From Bacteroidota bacterium (GTDB lineage: Bacteria > Bacteroidota > Bacteroidia > B-17B0 > Aurantibacillaceae): a stretch of 57,377 nt of DNA. Under the pieces are notes generated by a model that was given only the letters and a program-made list of their open reading frames with translations, had not been told where the DNA came from and ran no database searches. Below are positions 24,800-34,888 of the stretch, in pieces. The stretch lies in contig PLYA01000014.1 of assembly GCA_003153315.1 (NCBI GenBank), forward strand, positions 1-57,377, in the 5' to 3' direction. Within the stretch, counting starts at the first letter, position 1; the number at the start of each line of letters is the position of its first letter. Position numbers and translations under genes: made by a program.

Positions 24800-27700
24800 A
24801 TGAAAAAGTGGTTGCTGCTCCTATTTATTACCAAAACGATTATTGCTCAAAAAGCATATTTCCAACAACAGGTAGATTATACCATAAATGTTAAATTAAA
24901 CGATGTAAAGCACTTGTTAAGCGCTAATGAAACAATCGTGTATCAAAACAATTCGCCTGATGATTTAGAGTTTATTTACTTTCATTTATGGCCCAATGCA
25001 TATAGAGATAATAATACAGCTTTGGTAAGACAGTTTTTACAACAGGGTGATCGTAACCTATATTATGCCAAACAACAAGACAGGGGTTTTATTGATAGCT
25101 TGGATTTTAAAGTTGATAATCAATCTTTAAAAATAGAGTATGTTCAAGATAATCCGGATATAGCTAAAGTATATTTGCCTTATGCACTTAAGTCGGGCAA
25201 AAACATTACCATTACTACCCCCTTTAGGGTAAAAATTCCGGCTGCCTTTTCTCGTTTCGGGCATGATAAACAAACCTATGCTGTTTCACAATGGTATCCT
25301 AAACCGGCAGTATATGATGCGCATGGTTGGAACCCGATGCCCTATTTGGAACAAGGCGAGTTTTATTCTGAATTTGGAAGCTTTGATGTAAGTATAAGTC
25401 TCCCTAAAAACTATGTACTGGCTGCTACAGGCGACAGGTATGATAACGAAACCGAAGAAGCTTTTTTAAACCAAAAAGTATTAGAAACAGAAAAGAAAAT
25501 TAAAACAATAAATTCTGAAGGATTCAAAAAAGATATGTCTTTTCCTGCTTCTGATAAAGAATATAAAACGGTTCGTTTTAAGCAAGAGAAGGTACATGAC
25601 TTTGCCTGGTTTGCCGATAAACGGTATAATGTGTTGCGAGGCGAAGTGGTTTTACCCCATAGTAAAAAGAGTGTAACTACTTGGGCTTTTTTCACCGATA
25701 AAAGTATAGAGCTGTGGAAAGATGCCATTGGCTATATCAGTGATGCTACTTTTTATTATTCTCTTTGGAATGGAGATTATGCCTATAATAATGTTACGGC
25801 TGTTCATGCTCCTATTGCTGCTGGAGGAGGTATGGAATATCCCACCATTACTGTTATAGGAGAAGCTTCTGCTGCTTTTGATCTGGACGTAGTAATAACA
25901 CATGAAGTAGGCCATAATTGGTTTTATGGTATGCTGGGAAGTAACGAGCGTAAAAATGCCTGGATGGATGAGGGCATAAATTCTTTTAATGAATTACGAT
26001 ACGTTCAAACTAAATACCCTAAAGCAACACTGGCTGATATTTTAGGGAGAGATAGTACCTTTGGTTTATTGCATGTAAACAAGTATAAACAACGCTATTC
26101 TTATTACTGGCTGTATGCCATGAGTGCAAAACAGGGAGCTGATCAACCCTGTCAGTTACCTGCCGATGAATATACGGGAATGAATTACGGGGCTATAGTT
26201 TATAGCAAAACAGCTTTACTTTTTAATTACTTAATGAACTACATGGGCGAAAATGATTTTGATATTGCCATGCAGTTTTATTTTAATCAGTGCAAGTTTA
26301 AGCATCCCAATCCAACAGATTTACAAAAGACTTTAGAATATTATAGCGAGAAGAAATTAGACTGGTTTTTTAAAGATTTAATAGGTACTACTAAGAAATT
26401 AGATTACAAAGTTTCTAAAGTAAAAAAACAAGAAGATGGCTCTTATGAGATAATGGTTAAAAATGTGGGAGATATAGAAGGCCCCGTTGCCTTGTATGGT
26501 TTAAATAATAAAGATTTAATGGGCATGGTTTGGTACGATGGTTTTAAGGATTCTAAAAAACTACTGTTTCCTCCTTCAGAAATTACTTCGTTTAAAATAG
26601 ATTATAACGAAATAATGCCCGACATCAATAGAAAAAATAATACTATCCGTACAAAGGGCATCTTTAAAAAAACAGAACCTTTGAAAGCAGAATTTATTGC
26701 TGCATTGGATAACCCCAATAAAACACAATTGTTTTATACACCAATTATGGGTTATAATATGTACAACGGGTATATGCTTGGGTTGGCTTATTATAACCAT
26801 GTTTTATTTGAGAAGAAATTTGAAACAGAACTCGCCCCCATGTATGCTTTCGGGAATAAAGATATTAGTGGAATTGCTAATGCAAGACTTAACCTACATC
26901 CTAAAAGGATATTCAGTACCATTAATATCGGGTTTAAATCTCAACGCTTTGCCTATAGAAATGATGATGGTATTAATGGAACAGTTAGCAGCTATAACAA
27001 GTTTGCTCCCTATATAAACTTAGATTTTAAAAAGAAACATGCTACATCTCTTTTGCAACAACGACTTACTTATCGGTATGTAGAAATAATGAATGGTAAT
27101 GCTCGGGTGCAAAATGTAAATTATGCTGTGAATGATATGTCGTATCAACTTTCCAATAACCATGCTTTGTATCCTACGCTTATAAAAGTAAACGGACAAA
27201 CCAATGCTGACATGCAAAAAGTTTCTGTTACCATTACTCAAAAGATATTTGTCAGCAAAACTCATTTCTTCGAAATACGTGCCTTTGTCGGAAAGATGTT
27301 TTATCAAAGCCAAGGTCAAAATAGTGTTGATTATCGTTTTAGAACCAGTGGTTGGAACGGTGGTAATGATTATTTATACGATAATTTATACCTTGGAAGA
27401 AGTGAACCAACAGGAAGTTTTGGTGCAGCGCAATTTACTGAAACCGAAGGTGCTTTTAAAATTTCTACAGGAGCTTTAGGGCAAAGCAGTAATTGGGTTG
27501 CTACACTTAATATCAAGAGCCCTAAAATATTTAAGCTGCCTTTATTGCTCTATGCTGATATTGGCACTTGTGCATCAGATGGGTTACCACCTGCAACTCC
27601 AAATCAACAGGCAAACCAAAATATTTTATTTGATGCAGGTATAGATATTGTAATAGTCCGGGATATATTCGAAATATTTGTGCCGCTTGCCATCAGTCAA

Positions 27701-27823
27701 AATATACAAAACAATAATACGCTGAATGGTATAAACAATAATCTATTCCATCAAATACGCTTTGTGCTAAACCTAAATAAGGTAAACCCTTTTACCTTGA
27801 TTAAACAAGCCATAAGTTTTTAA
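24800..27823 (+). CDS. M1-family (aminopeptidase N-like) metallopeptidase, exported
   Basis: 1007 residues. Signal peptide 1-16 (ends TIIAQ). Zinc site HEVGH at 368-372 with Glu391 nineteen residues on (MDEG), the full HExxH-x18-E gluzincin set; the exopeptidase motif GGMEYPT at about 344-350 replaces GAMEN. N-terminal beta-saddle about 20-210, catalytic domain 215-530. The C-terminal 450 residues lack M1 helical repeats and look strand-rich (PMYAFGNKDIS ... AFVGKMFYQSQ), perhaps a barrel-like or beta domain. Likely cleaves peptides at the cell surface. Confidence 0.88.
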   Translation: MKKWLLLLFITKTIIAQKAYFQQQVDYTINVKLNDVKHLLSANETIVYQNNSPDDLEFIYFHLWPNAYRDNNTALVRQFLQQGDRNLYYAKQQDRGFIDSLDFKVDNQSLKIEYVQDNPDIAKVYLPYALKSGKNITITTPFRVKIPAAFSRFGHDKQTYAVSQWYPKPAVYDAHGWNPMPYLEQGEFYSEFGSFDVSISLPKNYVLAATGDRYDNETEEAFLNQKVLETEKKIKTINSEGFKKDMSFPASDKEYKTVRFKQEKVHDFAWFADKRYNVLRGEVVLPHSKKSVTTWAFFTDKSIELWKDAIGYISDATFYYSLWNGDYAYNNVTAVHAPIAAGGGMEYPTITVIGEASAAFDLDVVITHEVGHNWFYGMLGSNERKNAWMDEGINSFNELRYVQTKYPKATLADILGRDSTFGLLHVNKYKQRYSYYWLYAMSAKQGADQPCQLPADEYTGMNYGAIVYSKTALLFNYLMNYMGENDFDIAMQFYFNQCKFKHPNPTDLQKTLEYYSEKKLDWFFKDLIGTTKKLDYKVSKVKKQEDGSYEIMVKNVGDIEGPVALYGLNNKDLMGMVWYDGFKDSKKLLFPPSEITSFKIDYNEIMPDINRKNNTIRTKGIFKKTEPLKAEFIAALDNPNKTQLFYTPIMGYNMYNGYMLGLAYYNHVLFEKKFETELAPMYAFGNKDISGIANARLNLHPKRIFSTINIGFKSQRFAYRNDDGINGTVSSYNKFAPYINLDFKKKHATSLLQQRLTYRYVEIMNGNARVQNVNYAVNDMSYQLSNNHALYPTLIKVNGQTNADMQKVSVTITQKIFVSKTHFFEIRAFVGKMFYQSQGQNSVDYRFRTSGWNGGNDYLYDNLYLGRSEPTGSFGAAQFTETEGAFKISTGALGQSSNWVATLNIKSPKIFKLPLLLYADIGTCASDGLPPATPNQQANQNILFDAGIDIVIVRDIFEIFVPLAISQNIQNNNTLNGINNNLFHQIRFVLNLNKVNPFTLIKQAISF

Positions 27824-27882
27824 AAGCCGTTTCAGGATATAAAACAATTTATTAGTTTTACTCGTTATTTAATTATGGGTGC

Positions 27883-30357
27883 ATGTCATTAAGAAATCTT
27901 TGTTTGTCGATATTTTTAGTTTTCTCTTTACTTGCATTTCCTCAATCTGCCAAAAAGATAGCTAAACAAGCCAAGAAAGATTATAAAGCAAAAAACTATC
28001 AGGCTGCTATTGATGGTTATACCAAGGCATTGGCTATAAAACCGAGTAGCTATAATTACTTAGTGGGCAGAGGAACTTCATATGAAATGTCTTCAAAATT
28101 AAAAGAAGCCATTGCCGATTTTAAACAGGCTGTTTTTTTAAAGCCAAAAACAGAAGTGTTGTATATGCAGATAGCCGATTTATCTATGAGGTTAAATGAT
28201 TATAGTACATCTGCTACTTATATGGATAATTTGCTTGTTTTTGATAAAAAAAATGTTGAAGCTTTTCAAAAGGCTTCCTTCTCTTATTTAAAATTAAAAC
28301 AATTTACTACTGCTTTAGACAGAGCTAACAAAGCGGTAGATATACAACGATATAACTATGTAAATCATTATTACAAAGCCTTGGCATTAGACAGTTTAAA
28401 AGATTATAGCAATGCAAGTAAAGATTATGTGGCTGCTATTCGTTTGGTACAAAATGAAACTCCCAATGATACAAAGCCACTACCTAAATTTAAACCTTAC
28501 TACGCAAATTATGCTTTGGTGCTTTATCGTTTAAATGATTTTGACAATGCTATTAAGTATTATGACCAGGCAACCGCCATGGATGCCTCGGATGCAGAAG
28601 AACCCAAACAGTATTATGTATATTATTTAGAAAGCCAGCCTTATTTAAAGAAGACAGATTTTACTAATACCATCGGTTATCTTAATAAAGCTATGGCATT
28701 GAACCCCAAGTTTGTCGAAGGTTTTTTTGCCCGTGCACAGGTTTATAAACAAACCAGCCAGTTTCAAAGTGCCATTAGCGATTTTACCAAAGTTGTGCAG
28801 TTTGATGAAAAGAATGCGACTGCTTTTTATGGAAGAGGACAATCGTATTTAGAATTGGGAAAGTATCCCGAAGCCATTTCTGATTTGCAACAGGCAGCTA
28901 AATTGCAATCGGGCAACGACCAGATAAAAAACTTACTGAAAGAAGCATCAGACAAAAACTATCAGGCAAATAAAGAAGATGACGCGCCTTTACTTACCAT
29001 AAATTACCCCATTTTTGATAACAATGGTTTTGCTAATGTGTACGATAACCAATTAGATGTTTTGGTGGAAGGGCAGGTTAACGATAAGAGTTTGATAAAT
29101 GAAATAAAGATTAACGAGCAAAAGATAAACTTTAAGTCTTCCGAAAAGAACCCTTATTTCAGTTTTAAAATACCTGCTGCCAATCTTACTAAAATTGATG
29201 TGAGCGTAAAAGATATTTACTTTAATACCACTACCAAAACCATTAAAATAGGACGTATTATAGATAATACACGCGTTAAAGTAGATTTTGCCGGGAATGT
29301 ATTAAGCGATGATGCCAACCGAAAAGCCTATGCTAACAAAGTAATATATCTAACCAATGAAAAGGGTGAAGTATTGTATCAAACCAAAACAGACGCCATG
29401 GGACATTTTAAATTTGATAAGCTGCCCTACGATAAAAAATATTTACTAACCCTTGATGTGGAAGATGCTGCCTTTGCAGGTATTGATAAGTTTATGGTTA
29501 CCGATGCCGGTGGAAAAGTTATTTTGAAATCTAAGCTGATGGAAAAGGGAAAATATAAATTTGAGATTATCCCCTCTGACGAAGCTACCATGAGTTTGAT
29601 GACGGTTGATGACCAACCGTTAAAAATTGATGTGAAGGGAAGGTTGATTGCCGATAATCAGGAAAGAACGCCTTTGGCATCAGTTAAGTTTTTATTGATG
29701 AACGAGCGTGATGAGGTTATCTCTTTTCACGTAACGGATGTGGATGGTAATTTTTCTTTTCCTGGCTTGCTTCCTTCAGGTAAATATAATTTTGCCATAG
29801 ATGCTATTGACAGCAAACGTATTGCTTTTAATAAAATTTTTGTAACCGACGAGCATGGGAAAATAATTAAGGAGATACTGAAAGATGCCGAAGGCGTTTT
29901 TAAATTTAAACTGCTGGCAAGCGAACGAGCCCAACTGGCAACCATTGCCGAAGAGGATTTTGACCCTTGGACTAACTTAAAGTTTACTGAAGCCAAAAAG
30001 GAAATAGAAATTATAGAGAACATCTATTACGAATCGGGTTCTTTTAAAATATTGCCGGCGGCCGAAACCGTGCTTACTAAAGCTATTGATGCCATGAAGA
30101 AAAATCCTACGCTTTTGTTGGAAGTGCAATCACATACCGATGCTACTGCCGGAGATGAGTATAATATGGAGCTTTCTCAAAAGCGTGCTAATACCGTAGT
30201 TGATTATATAGTGAGTAAAGGCATTGATAAAAAACGCTTAACTGCCAAAGGCTTTGGAGAAACACAAATACTAAACCGTTGTGCCAACGGAGTAGATTGC
30301 AGTGATGAGGAACATCGCCAAAATCGCCGCACCGTATTTAAGTTAAGTTATCCTTAA
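27883..30357 (+). CDS. TPR and OmpA-domain outer-membrane lipoprotein-like protein
   Basis: 824 residues. N-terminal hydrophobic leader 1-20. Residues 25-360 hold about eight TPR repeats (AIADFKQAVFLKPKTE, AISDFTKVVQFDEKNA, AISDLQQAAKLQ). Residues 370-690 carry repeated carboxypeptidase-regulatory/CNA-B-like beta domains (AMGHFKFDKLPYDKKYLLTL, VDGNFSFPGLLPSGKYNFAI). Residues about 710-824 are an OmpA peptidoglycan-binding domain (SHTDATAGDEYNMELSQKRA, KGFGETQIL, RRTVFKL). Homologous to the family often called 'OmpA family protein with TPR' in gliding and T9SS bacteria. It probably links the outer membrane to the cell wall. Confidence 0.87.
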   Translation: MSLRNLCLSIFLVFSLLAFPQSAKKIAKQAKKDYKAKNYQAAIDGYTKALAIKPSSYNYLVGRGTSYEMSSKLKEAIADFKQAVFLKPKTEVLYMQIADLSMRLNDYSTSATYMDNLLVFDKKNVEAFQKASFSYLKLKQFTTALDRANKAVDIQRYNYVNHYYKALALDSLKDYSNASKDYVAAIRLVQNETPNDTKPLPKFKPYYANYALVLYRLNDFDNAIKYYDQATAMDASDAEEPKQYYVYYLESQPYLKKTDFTNTIGYLNKAMALNPKFVEGFFARAQVYKQTSQFQSAISDFTKVVQFDEKNATAFYGRGQSYLELGKYPEAISDLQQAAKLQSGNDQIKNLLKEASDKNYQANKEDDAPLLTINYPIFDNNGFANVYDNQLDVLVEGQVNDKSLINEIKINEQKINFKSSEKNPYFSFKIPAANLTKIDVSVKDIYFNTTTKTIKIGRIIDNTRVKVDFAGNVLSDDANRKAYANKVIYLTNEKGEVLYQTKTDAMGHFKFDKLPYDKKYLLTLDVEDAAFAGIDKFMVTDAGGKVILKSKLMEKGKYKFEIIPSDEATMSLMTVDDQPLKIDVKGRLIADNQERTPLASVKFLLMNERDEVISFHVTDVDGNFSFPGLLPSGKYNFAIDAIDSKRIAFNKIFVTDEHGKIIKEILKDAEGVFKFKLLASERAQLATIAEEDFDPWTNLKFTEAKKEIEIIENIYYESGSFKILPAAETVLTKAIDAMKKNPTLLLEVQSHTDATAGDEYNMELSQKRANTVVDYIVSKGIDKKRLTAKGFGETQILNRCANGVDCSDEEHRQNRRTVFKLSYP

Positions 30358-30747
30358 ATTAAGGATACATAACATAGATTTACAACGTTATACCAACTAA
30401 TAGTCACATCATGTACCTGTTCTAAACTCCCTTTTCAATTATCAAAAGATTGAAAGAGTAGGTTCTTTATTTTGCTATTGGTATTACCAACCTGAAAAGC
30501 AGAAACATATTAGGATGGGGCAAGCTTCCAAGCCCGCTTCACCGCGATGTGAGCAGCGCATAAAACCTCTTTCACCATAGTTTTACTAATAAATAACCAT
30601 AGTCAAAACCGGTTGTGATGACAATCATTTTTTATTCCCTGCGGGTAGAATACTTTTGTGGCTTAAACTATTTAAATGATGAGAAAATCAATCAAAAGAA
30701 TATCTTTGTTCAACATAAGTAATTCATTTACCCTTAAATTAAAATAT
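30358..30747. other. 390-bp gap with two candidate promoters
   Basis: Gene-free. A GGGCAAGCTTCCAAGCCC palindrome-like segment sits near 30517. TACTTTTG at 30651-30658 and TATCTTTG at 30701-30708 are full TAnnTTTG matches. The second lies inside a longer reading frame that opens at 30676, which argues for a start at 30748 or 30754. Confidence 0.45.
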
Positions 30748-30753
30748 ATGCCT

Positions 30754-31026
30754 ATGAAAAAAGCCGCCAAAGTCACCTTGTTTTTGATGTTATGTTTAAC
30801 CTTTTTTGCAAACGCACAGGAAAACCCGAAACAAAAAACAGGTGCCGGTTCTAAAACCGAAGTAAGCTACAACAGCTTGGAAGAAAAAAATAAAAGTATT
30901 AAAGAGCAGGAAGCTCGTTTAAAAATAAATCAAAGCGACCCTACCTATCCGAAAGATGTATTGGAAAAAGAAAAGAAAACATTAGAGGCATCAAAAAAAG
31001 CAACTATTACTAACCCTAAAAAATAA
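30754..31026 (+). CDS. Small exported protein of unknown function
   Basis: 90 residues from ATG 30754 (ATG 30748 is two codons upstream). A strong signal peptide, KKAAKVTLFLMLCLTFFANA, then QENPKQKTGAGSKTEVSYN and a Lys/Glu-rich helix (EEKNKSIKEQEARLKINQ). No recognisable family. It ends 4 bp before the T9SS DUF2341 gene, so the two are probably co-transcribed. Confidence 0.7.
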   Translation: MKKAAKVTLFLMLCLTFFANAQENPKQKTGAGSKTEVSYNSLEEKNKSIKEQEARLKINQSDPTYPKDVLEKEKKTLEASKKATITNPKK

Positions 31027-31030
31027 TCTC

Positions 31031-32398
31031 ATGAAAATAAAATTTACGTTATTCATCTCTGCACTTGTTTTTTTAAGCACCCTAAGCAAAGCGCAATTAG
31101 CCGGCTACACTTATGTGCAGTCTATAAACGTAAGCAATACTTCTACGGTGAGCGCTGTAGATTATCAATTGCGTTTAACCCTTAATACGCAAACATTTAT
31201 AGCAGTATCGCAAATGTTGCCTTCGTGCGCCGACATCCGTTTTGGAAAAACCTGTAGTGGATCTACCTTATATAACTACTGGATAGAAACAGGAATAAAT
31301 ACCTCTACTACCATCGTGTGGGTAAAAATAGACAGCATACCTGCAGGCGGAAACAGAACTTTTTTTATGTTTTATGGTAATCCTGCCGCTACGGCGGTTT
31401 CATCTATTCCGCTGGTGTTTATTCCGGGGGGCTCTGCTACCGATAGCGTTACCGGTGGTGCAACGGGTGGTGTAGACAATTCGCAAAGAGGATTCAGATT
31501 TTCGCCAAACACCGATATTTTGGTAACCAGTTTCGGAAAAAAAGAACCTACCGGCACTACGCGTTATGTTACCTTATTTGATAACACATCTACCAACATT
31601 ATTACCCAACAACAGGTATCGGGCCCTGCCGCAACGTATACATACGCTCCGCTGTCAAACCCGATATGGCTTGCAACAGATTCACAATACGTAATTCAAT
31701 TGTTTCAGGGTGTCAGTGATGGATATTATTTTGGAACATCATCGCAGATAAATCCACTCCTAACGTATTATGATATGAGGTATTGTAACACTTGTACGCA
31801 AAATACGTTTCCTACAAGTACTTTGTCCGGTTATCATTACGGATACCCTGATTTATGGTTTTATTACAAGAATAGTATCACTCCCGCACCAACCTATACA
31901 CTAATGGGTAATGCACGACCAACGGTAACCGCAGTAAGTTCTACTACATTGTTATGTACTGGGCAAACAGCCACATTAACAGCTGGTGGAGCAAGCACTT
32001 ATACATGGAGTACGACTGCCACGACTGCCAGCATTGTGATATCGCCTACTGTTACAACCAGCTACACGGTAATTGGAACAGCAACAAATGGTTGTGCAAA
32101 TATTGCTGTTTCAACACAGAGCGTTACAACTTGTGCGGGCGGCATTGCTGAGGTTTCATCAAATCGTTCGGGATTAATTGTATATCCTAACCCCAACAAC
32201 GGCAGTTTTGTTATAGAGCCAAACAATACTACAAAACAAACTGTGCAGATTTATGATGTAACCGGTAAACTGGTATTAACCCAAACTATAAATGGCAAAA
32301 CAACTATAGATGCCGGCAGTTTAAACGAAGGTATTTATAATATAAGCCTTTTAAACAATGAAGGTGTTATAAATAAGAAGTTGGTTATTGTTAGATAA
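31031..32398 (+). CDS. DUF2341-domain secreted protein with T9SS sorting tail
   Basis: 455 residues. Signal peptide 1-21. Residues 25-115 form a DUF2341 domain (YVQSINVSN, DIRFGKTCSGSTLYNYWIE, GNRTFFMFYGNPAA), a jelly-roll module seen in concanavalin-like surface proteins. After about 295 a PKD/Ig-like repeat begins (LLCTGQTATLTAGGASTYTW), and from about 385 a T9SS CTD (VYPNPNNGSFVIE ... NKKLVIVR). Likely a surface adhesin or matrix protein. Confidence 0.82.
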   Translation: MKIKFTLFISALVFLSTLSKAQLAGYTYVQSINVSNTSTVSAVDYQLRLTLNTQTFIAVSQMLPSCADIRFGKTCSGSTLYNYWIETGINTSTTIVWVKIDSIPAGGNRTFFMFYGNPAATAVSSIPLVFIPGGSATDSVTGGATGGVDNSQRGFRFSPNTDILVTSFGKKEPTGTTRYVTLFDNTSTNIITQQQVSGPAATYTYAPLSNPIWLATDSQYVIQLFQGVSDGYYFGTSSQINPLLTYYDMRYCNTCTQNTFPTSTLSGYHYGYPDLWFYYKNSITPAPTYTLMGNARPTVTAVSSTTLLCTGQTATLTAGGASTYTWSTTATTASIVISPTVTTSYTVIGTATNGCANIAVSTQSVTTCAGGIAEVSSNRSGLIVYPNPNNGSFVIEPNNTTKQTVQIYDVTGKLVLTQTINGKTTIDAGSLNEGIYNISLLNNEGVINKKLVIVR

Positions 32399-32423
32399 AC
32401 CACTAGAACACCCCCCAATAAAA

Positions 32424-32448
32424 AACCCCTTTCTTTTGGAAAGGGGTT
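32424..32448 (-). terminator. Terminator after the RRM protein gene
   Basis: 10-bp perfect stem AACCCCTTTC / GAAAGGGGTT (32424-32433 and 32439-32448) with a TTTTTT tract on the minus strand, 31 bp after the RRM stop. Confidence 0.85.
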
Positions 32449-32479
32449 GCATTTACAAAATACTATAGAGTTTAAATAT

Positions 32480-32734
32480 TTAGTCTCTTTGTTTTGGGGG
32501 TAAAGCTTTTTCAGCTTGCATAGGTCTGCCTTTTACATCAGAACCATTCAGTTTGCTGATAGCTTCCGTGGCCGCGTTATCATCAGACATTTCAACAAAG
32601 CCAAAGCCTTTTGCACGTCCTGTAATTTTGTCTTTAATGATTTTAACTGAGGTTACTTCGCCAAACTCACTAAATAAATTGCTTAGCTCACTTTCTGTTA
32701 AGTTGTAGCTAAGATTTCTAACATAAATGTTCAT
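32480..32734 (-). CDS. RRM-type RNA-binding protein
   Basis: 84 residues, a single RNA recognition motif. RNP2 is IYVRNL at 3-8 and RNP1 is KGFGFVEM at 42-49, with the aromatic residues in place. The short C-terminal tail (KALPPKQRD) is charged. Bacteroidota carry several such small RRM proteins and they are thought to act in post-transcriptional control in place of Hfq. Monocistronic with its own terminator. Confidence 0.93.
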   Translation of the reverse strand: MNIYVRNLSYNLTESELSNLFSEFGEVTSVKIIKDKITGRAKGFGFVEMSDDNAATEAISKLNGSDVKGRPMQAEKALPPKQRD

Positions 32735-32840
32735 GTTTTCTAATAATTATAATTTATACTTTTACTTGTAGAAAATTCTACTTTACAAATCTAATAATAT
32801 TTTCTTACCAAAAAAACTAAGCTGTTAATATTTGCAAAAA

Positions 32841-33446
32841 CTAGGGTTTGCCTGTTTTAAAAGGTACATCGCAGGCTTCTATGTCAAACAACACCAGTAT
32901 TTCTTTCCATTTTAGCTCTATGGTGCAGTTTACGGGCTGCACATACACTTTCTTGGTGCTGTTATCGGGCATGGTAAAGTCAAAATCGGTATTCATGGTT
33001 TTGGGCCCTTCAAAAACAAAAGGTTCTTTAAAGTTATCTGCAAGGTCTATATCCTTTATATGTATTTTTTTACCAAATAGCTTGGTGTATAGCTCAAATA
33101 TGGCACGGGCAATTTTTATCTGTATTTGGTTGCTAACAGGGTCATAAGTGATTTTTACATCGCCATGCACCTGTGTTCTGTATTTTATAATGCCGGCTTC
33201 TACGCGCACATCGCATACAAACTGAGAGCTGTCGGGGCGCACTTGTATGCAAGGGTTTTCTATAGTCCAGGTATAATTTATATCGGTAACATATATGTCA
33301 TATTTGCTGCTGCCTGTAATGGGGCCTATTGCCGTAATAATTTTATTGATACTTTCTTCGTGTATGGTGATAGAGAAATCGTTTGGTATTTTCTTTTGAG
33401 CTACCATAACATTATATAGTAAGAGTAAGAAAAAATACTTCTTCAT
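32841..33446 (-). CDS. Secreted protein of unknown function
   Basis: 201 residues. Signal peptide 1-16 (VMVAQ). The mature part is beta-rich (FSITIHEESINKIITAI, YDIYVTDINYTWTI, RTQVHGDVKITYDP) with no motif I can assign. It lies just downstream of the thioredoxin-like gene (20-bp gap), so they may be one transcript. Confidence 0.65.
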   Translation of the reverse strand: MKKYFFLLLLYNVMVAQKKIPNDFSITIHEESINKIITAIGPITGSSKYDIYVTDINYTWTIENPCIQVRPDSSQFVCDVRVEAGIIKYRTQVHGDVKITYDPVSNQIQIKIARAIFELYTKLFGKKIHIKDIDLADNFKEPFVFEGPKTMNTDFDFTMPDNSTKKVYVQPVNCTIELKWKEILVLFDIEACDVPFKTGKP

Positions 33447-33466
33447 TTATTTTATTCGTTCTTTAT

Positions 33467-34888
33467 TTATTTCTTTTTTGTACTCATGTATTCGCTTCGC
33501 TCGGCTGTTTTCTTTTTGGATTTAAAGAACTCATCCAGCTCTTGCATATCGGCAATATACTTGCCAGTAATTACTTTATCTTTATTCATCACAAATATTT
33601 GCGGAGTGCCTGTAATGCTATACACTTCTGTGTAATTGGCTTTTCTGTCGGTATCAATTACATGAGTGCCGGGTAATTTAAATAGTTTTAGTTTTTCTTT
33701 CCATTCGTCTTCATCGGGCAATACACAGGCTGTTACCAAGTTTATATCGGGGTGTTTTTTCATCCATACAGCCAGCTTTGGGGTTTCTTCTAAACAATGC
33801 TTACAATCGTAACTCCAAAAATAAAGTATGGTGGTTTTTGTTATTTGCTTATGAAAATCAACATTTTTTCCTGCGCTATCGGTTGCTGTAAAGTTTGGAC
33901 ATATAGCACCAATGAATACTTTCTTCATGGCATCACTTCTCCTGATTATTTTTTTCAGTTGCTCATCGGTTAACCACCAGCTGCGGTCTTTTTTATAGTA
34001 TTCTTCTACCAGATGTACAAATATTTTATCCTGTCCGGTAATGGCAGAACGCTCAAAAGAATTACCCAAAAAATACAAACTCCATTTAAACACTTCTTTA
34101 GCGGCAGAAGCTCTGTGCAAAATGGTATCACAACAGGCAATAACAGAATCTGTTTCCGGGAAACCGCACTCATTAATATAATTGGTGTAGTTAACATACA
34201 GCACATTACTATAGGCAAGCTTCTCATCGCTAAAATGCACGTTATCTAAAAAATGATTTTTAAGATATGCAGCTTTTGCTTTAGCGTTTAGAGAACTTGG
34301 TACTTCTATGGCAATGCTGGCATTTATTAAATCTGCCACAAAAGTGTTTGGGTTTTTGGCAACGGCCTTTTTTTTAAACTGTAGTAATTGCTGTTGGTAT
34401 GCCACGATCAGTTTTTTAAGAATAGGGATAGAATCCTGGCGCGTATTTTTTTTATGAAGTCTCTTTTGCAATACCTCCATCTGGTATTCATTAGATTTAT
34501 ACTTCTTCAAAAAATCGTAATAAGCTGCATTCTCCTTGCTGTCGGCAAAAGAAATGCTTCCCATAATATCGACAGTATCTACACTTACGCTAAAGGTGTT
34601 TTCATCCGTCATTAAAAACTCGAAAGCCTTTTTGCCTGATAAAAAGAACAGATAAACCCCGCCGGTTAGCTTTTCATCGCTTTCAAAAACGGTAATTCCT
34701 TCTCCGTTGGTAAGGCTTGTGTCCCGCGGGTAACGATTTTCTCCGTATTGGTAATACATATATACCGGGCGGTTCTTTACATTGCTTTTTAATGTAATTT
34801 TGTAGCCGTTTACTGCAAAAACAGGCAGACACAAAAAGCTAATCAGAGAAACTAATATGGCAATATTTAAATTTGTTTTACCGCTCAT
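33467..34888 (-). CDS. Thioredoxin-like protein with DUF4369/DUF5106-type N-terminus
   Basis: 473 residues from ATG 34888 (an extension to 34939 has no signal sequence in frame). Signal peptide 1-25. Residues 28-150 resemble DUF4369 (ITLKSNVKNRPVYMYYQYG), the middle is DUF5106-like helical, and residues about 325-460 are a TlpA/ResA thioredoxin fold with the redox pair CKHC in FWSYDCKHCLEE and a cis-Pro segment TGTPQIFVMN. Periplasmic thiol-disulfide exchange is likely. Its 5' end overlaps that of the divergent metallophosphoesterase by 32 bp. Confidence 0.85.
   Translation of the reverse strand: MSGKTNLNIAILVSLISFLCLPVFAVNGYKITLKSNVKNRPVYMYYQYGENRYPRDTSLTNGEGITVFESDEKLTGGVYLFFLSGKKAFEFLMTDENTFSVSVDTVDIMGSISFADSKENAAYYDFLKKYKSNEYQMEVLQKRLHKKNTRQDSIPILKKLIVAYQQQLLQFKKKAVAKNPNTFVADLINASIAIEVPSSLNAKAKAAYLKNHFLDNVHFSDEKLAYSNVLYVNYTNYINECGFPETDSVIACCDTILHRASAAKEVFKWSLYFLGNSFERSAITGQDKIFVHLVEEYYKKDRSWWLTDEQLKKIIRRSDAMKKVFIGAICPNFTATDSAGKNVDFHKQITKTTILYFWSYDCKHCLEETPKLAVWMKKHPDINLVTACVLPDEDEWKEKLKLFKLPGTHVIDTDRKANYTEVYSITGTPQIFVMNKDKVITGKYIADMQELDEFFKSKKKTAERSEYMSTKKK

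Noticed and set aside
30510..30550. Further copy of the GGCGTTCC repeat family
   Set aside because: It is a GGGCAAGC..palindrome with AAGCCCGC, lacking the GGCGTTCC start; resemblance is too weak.
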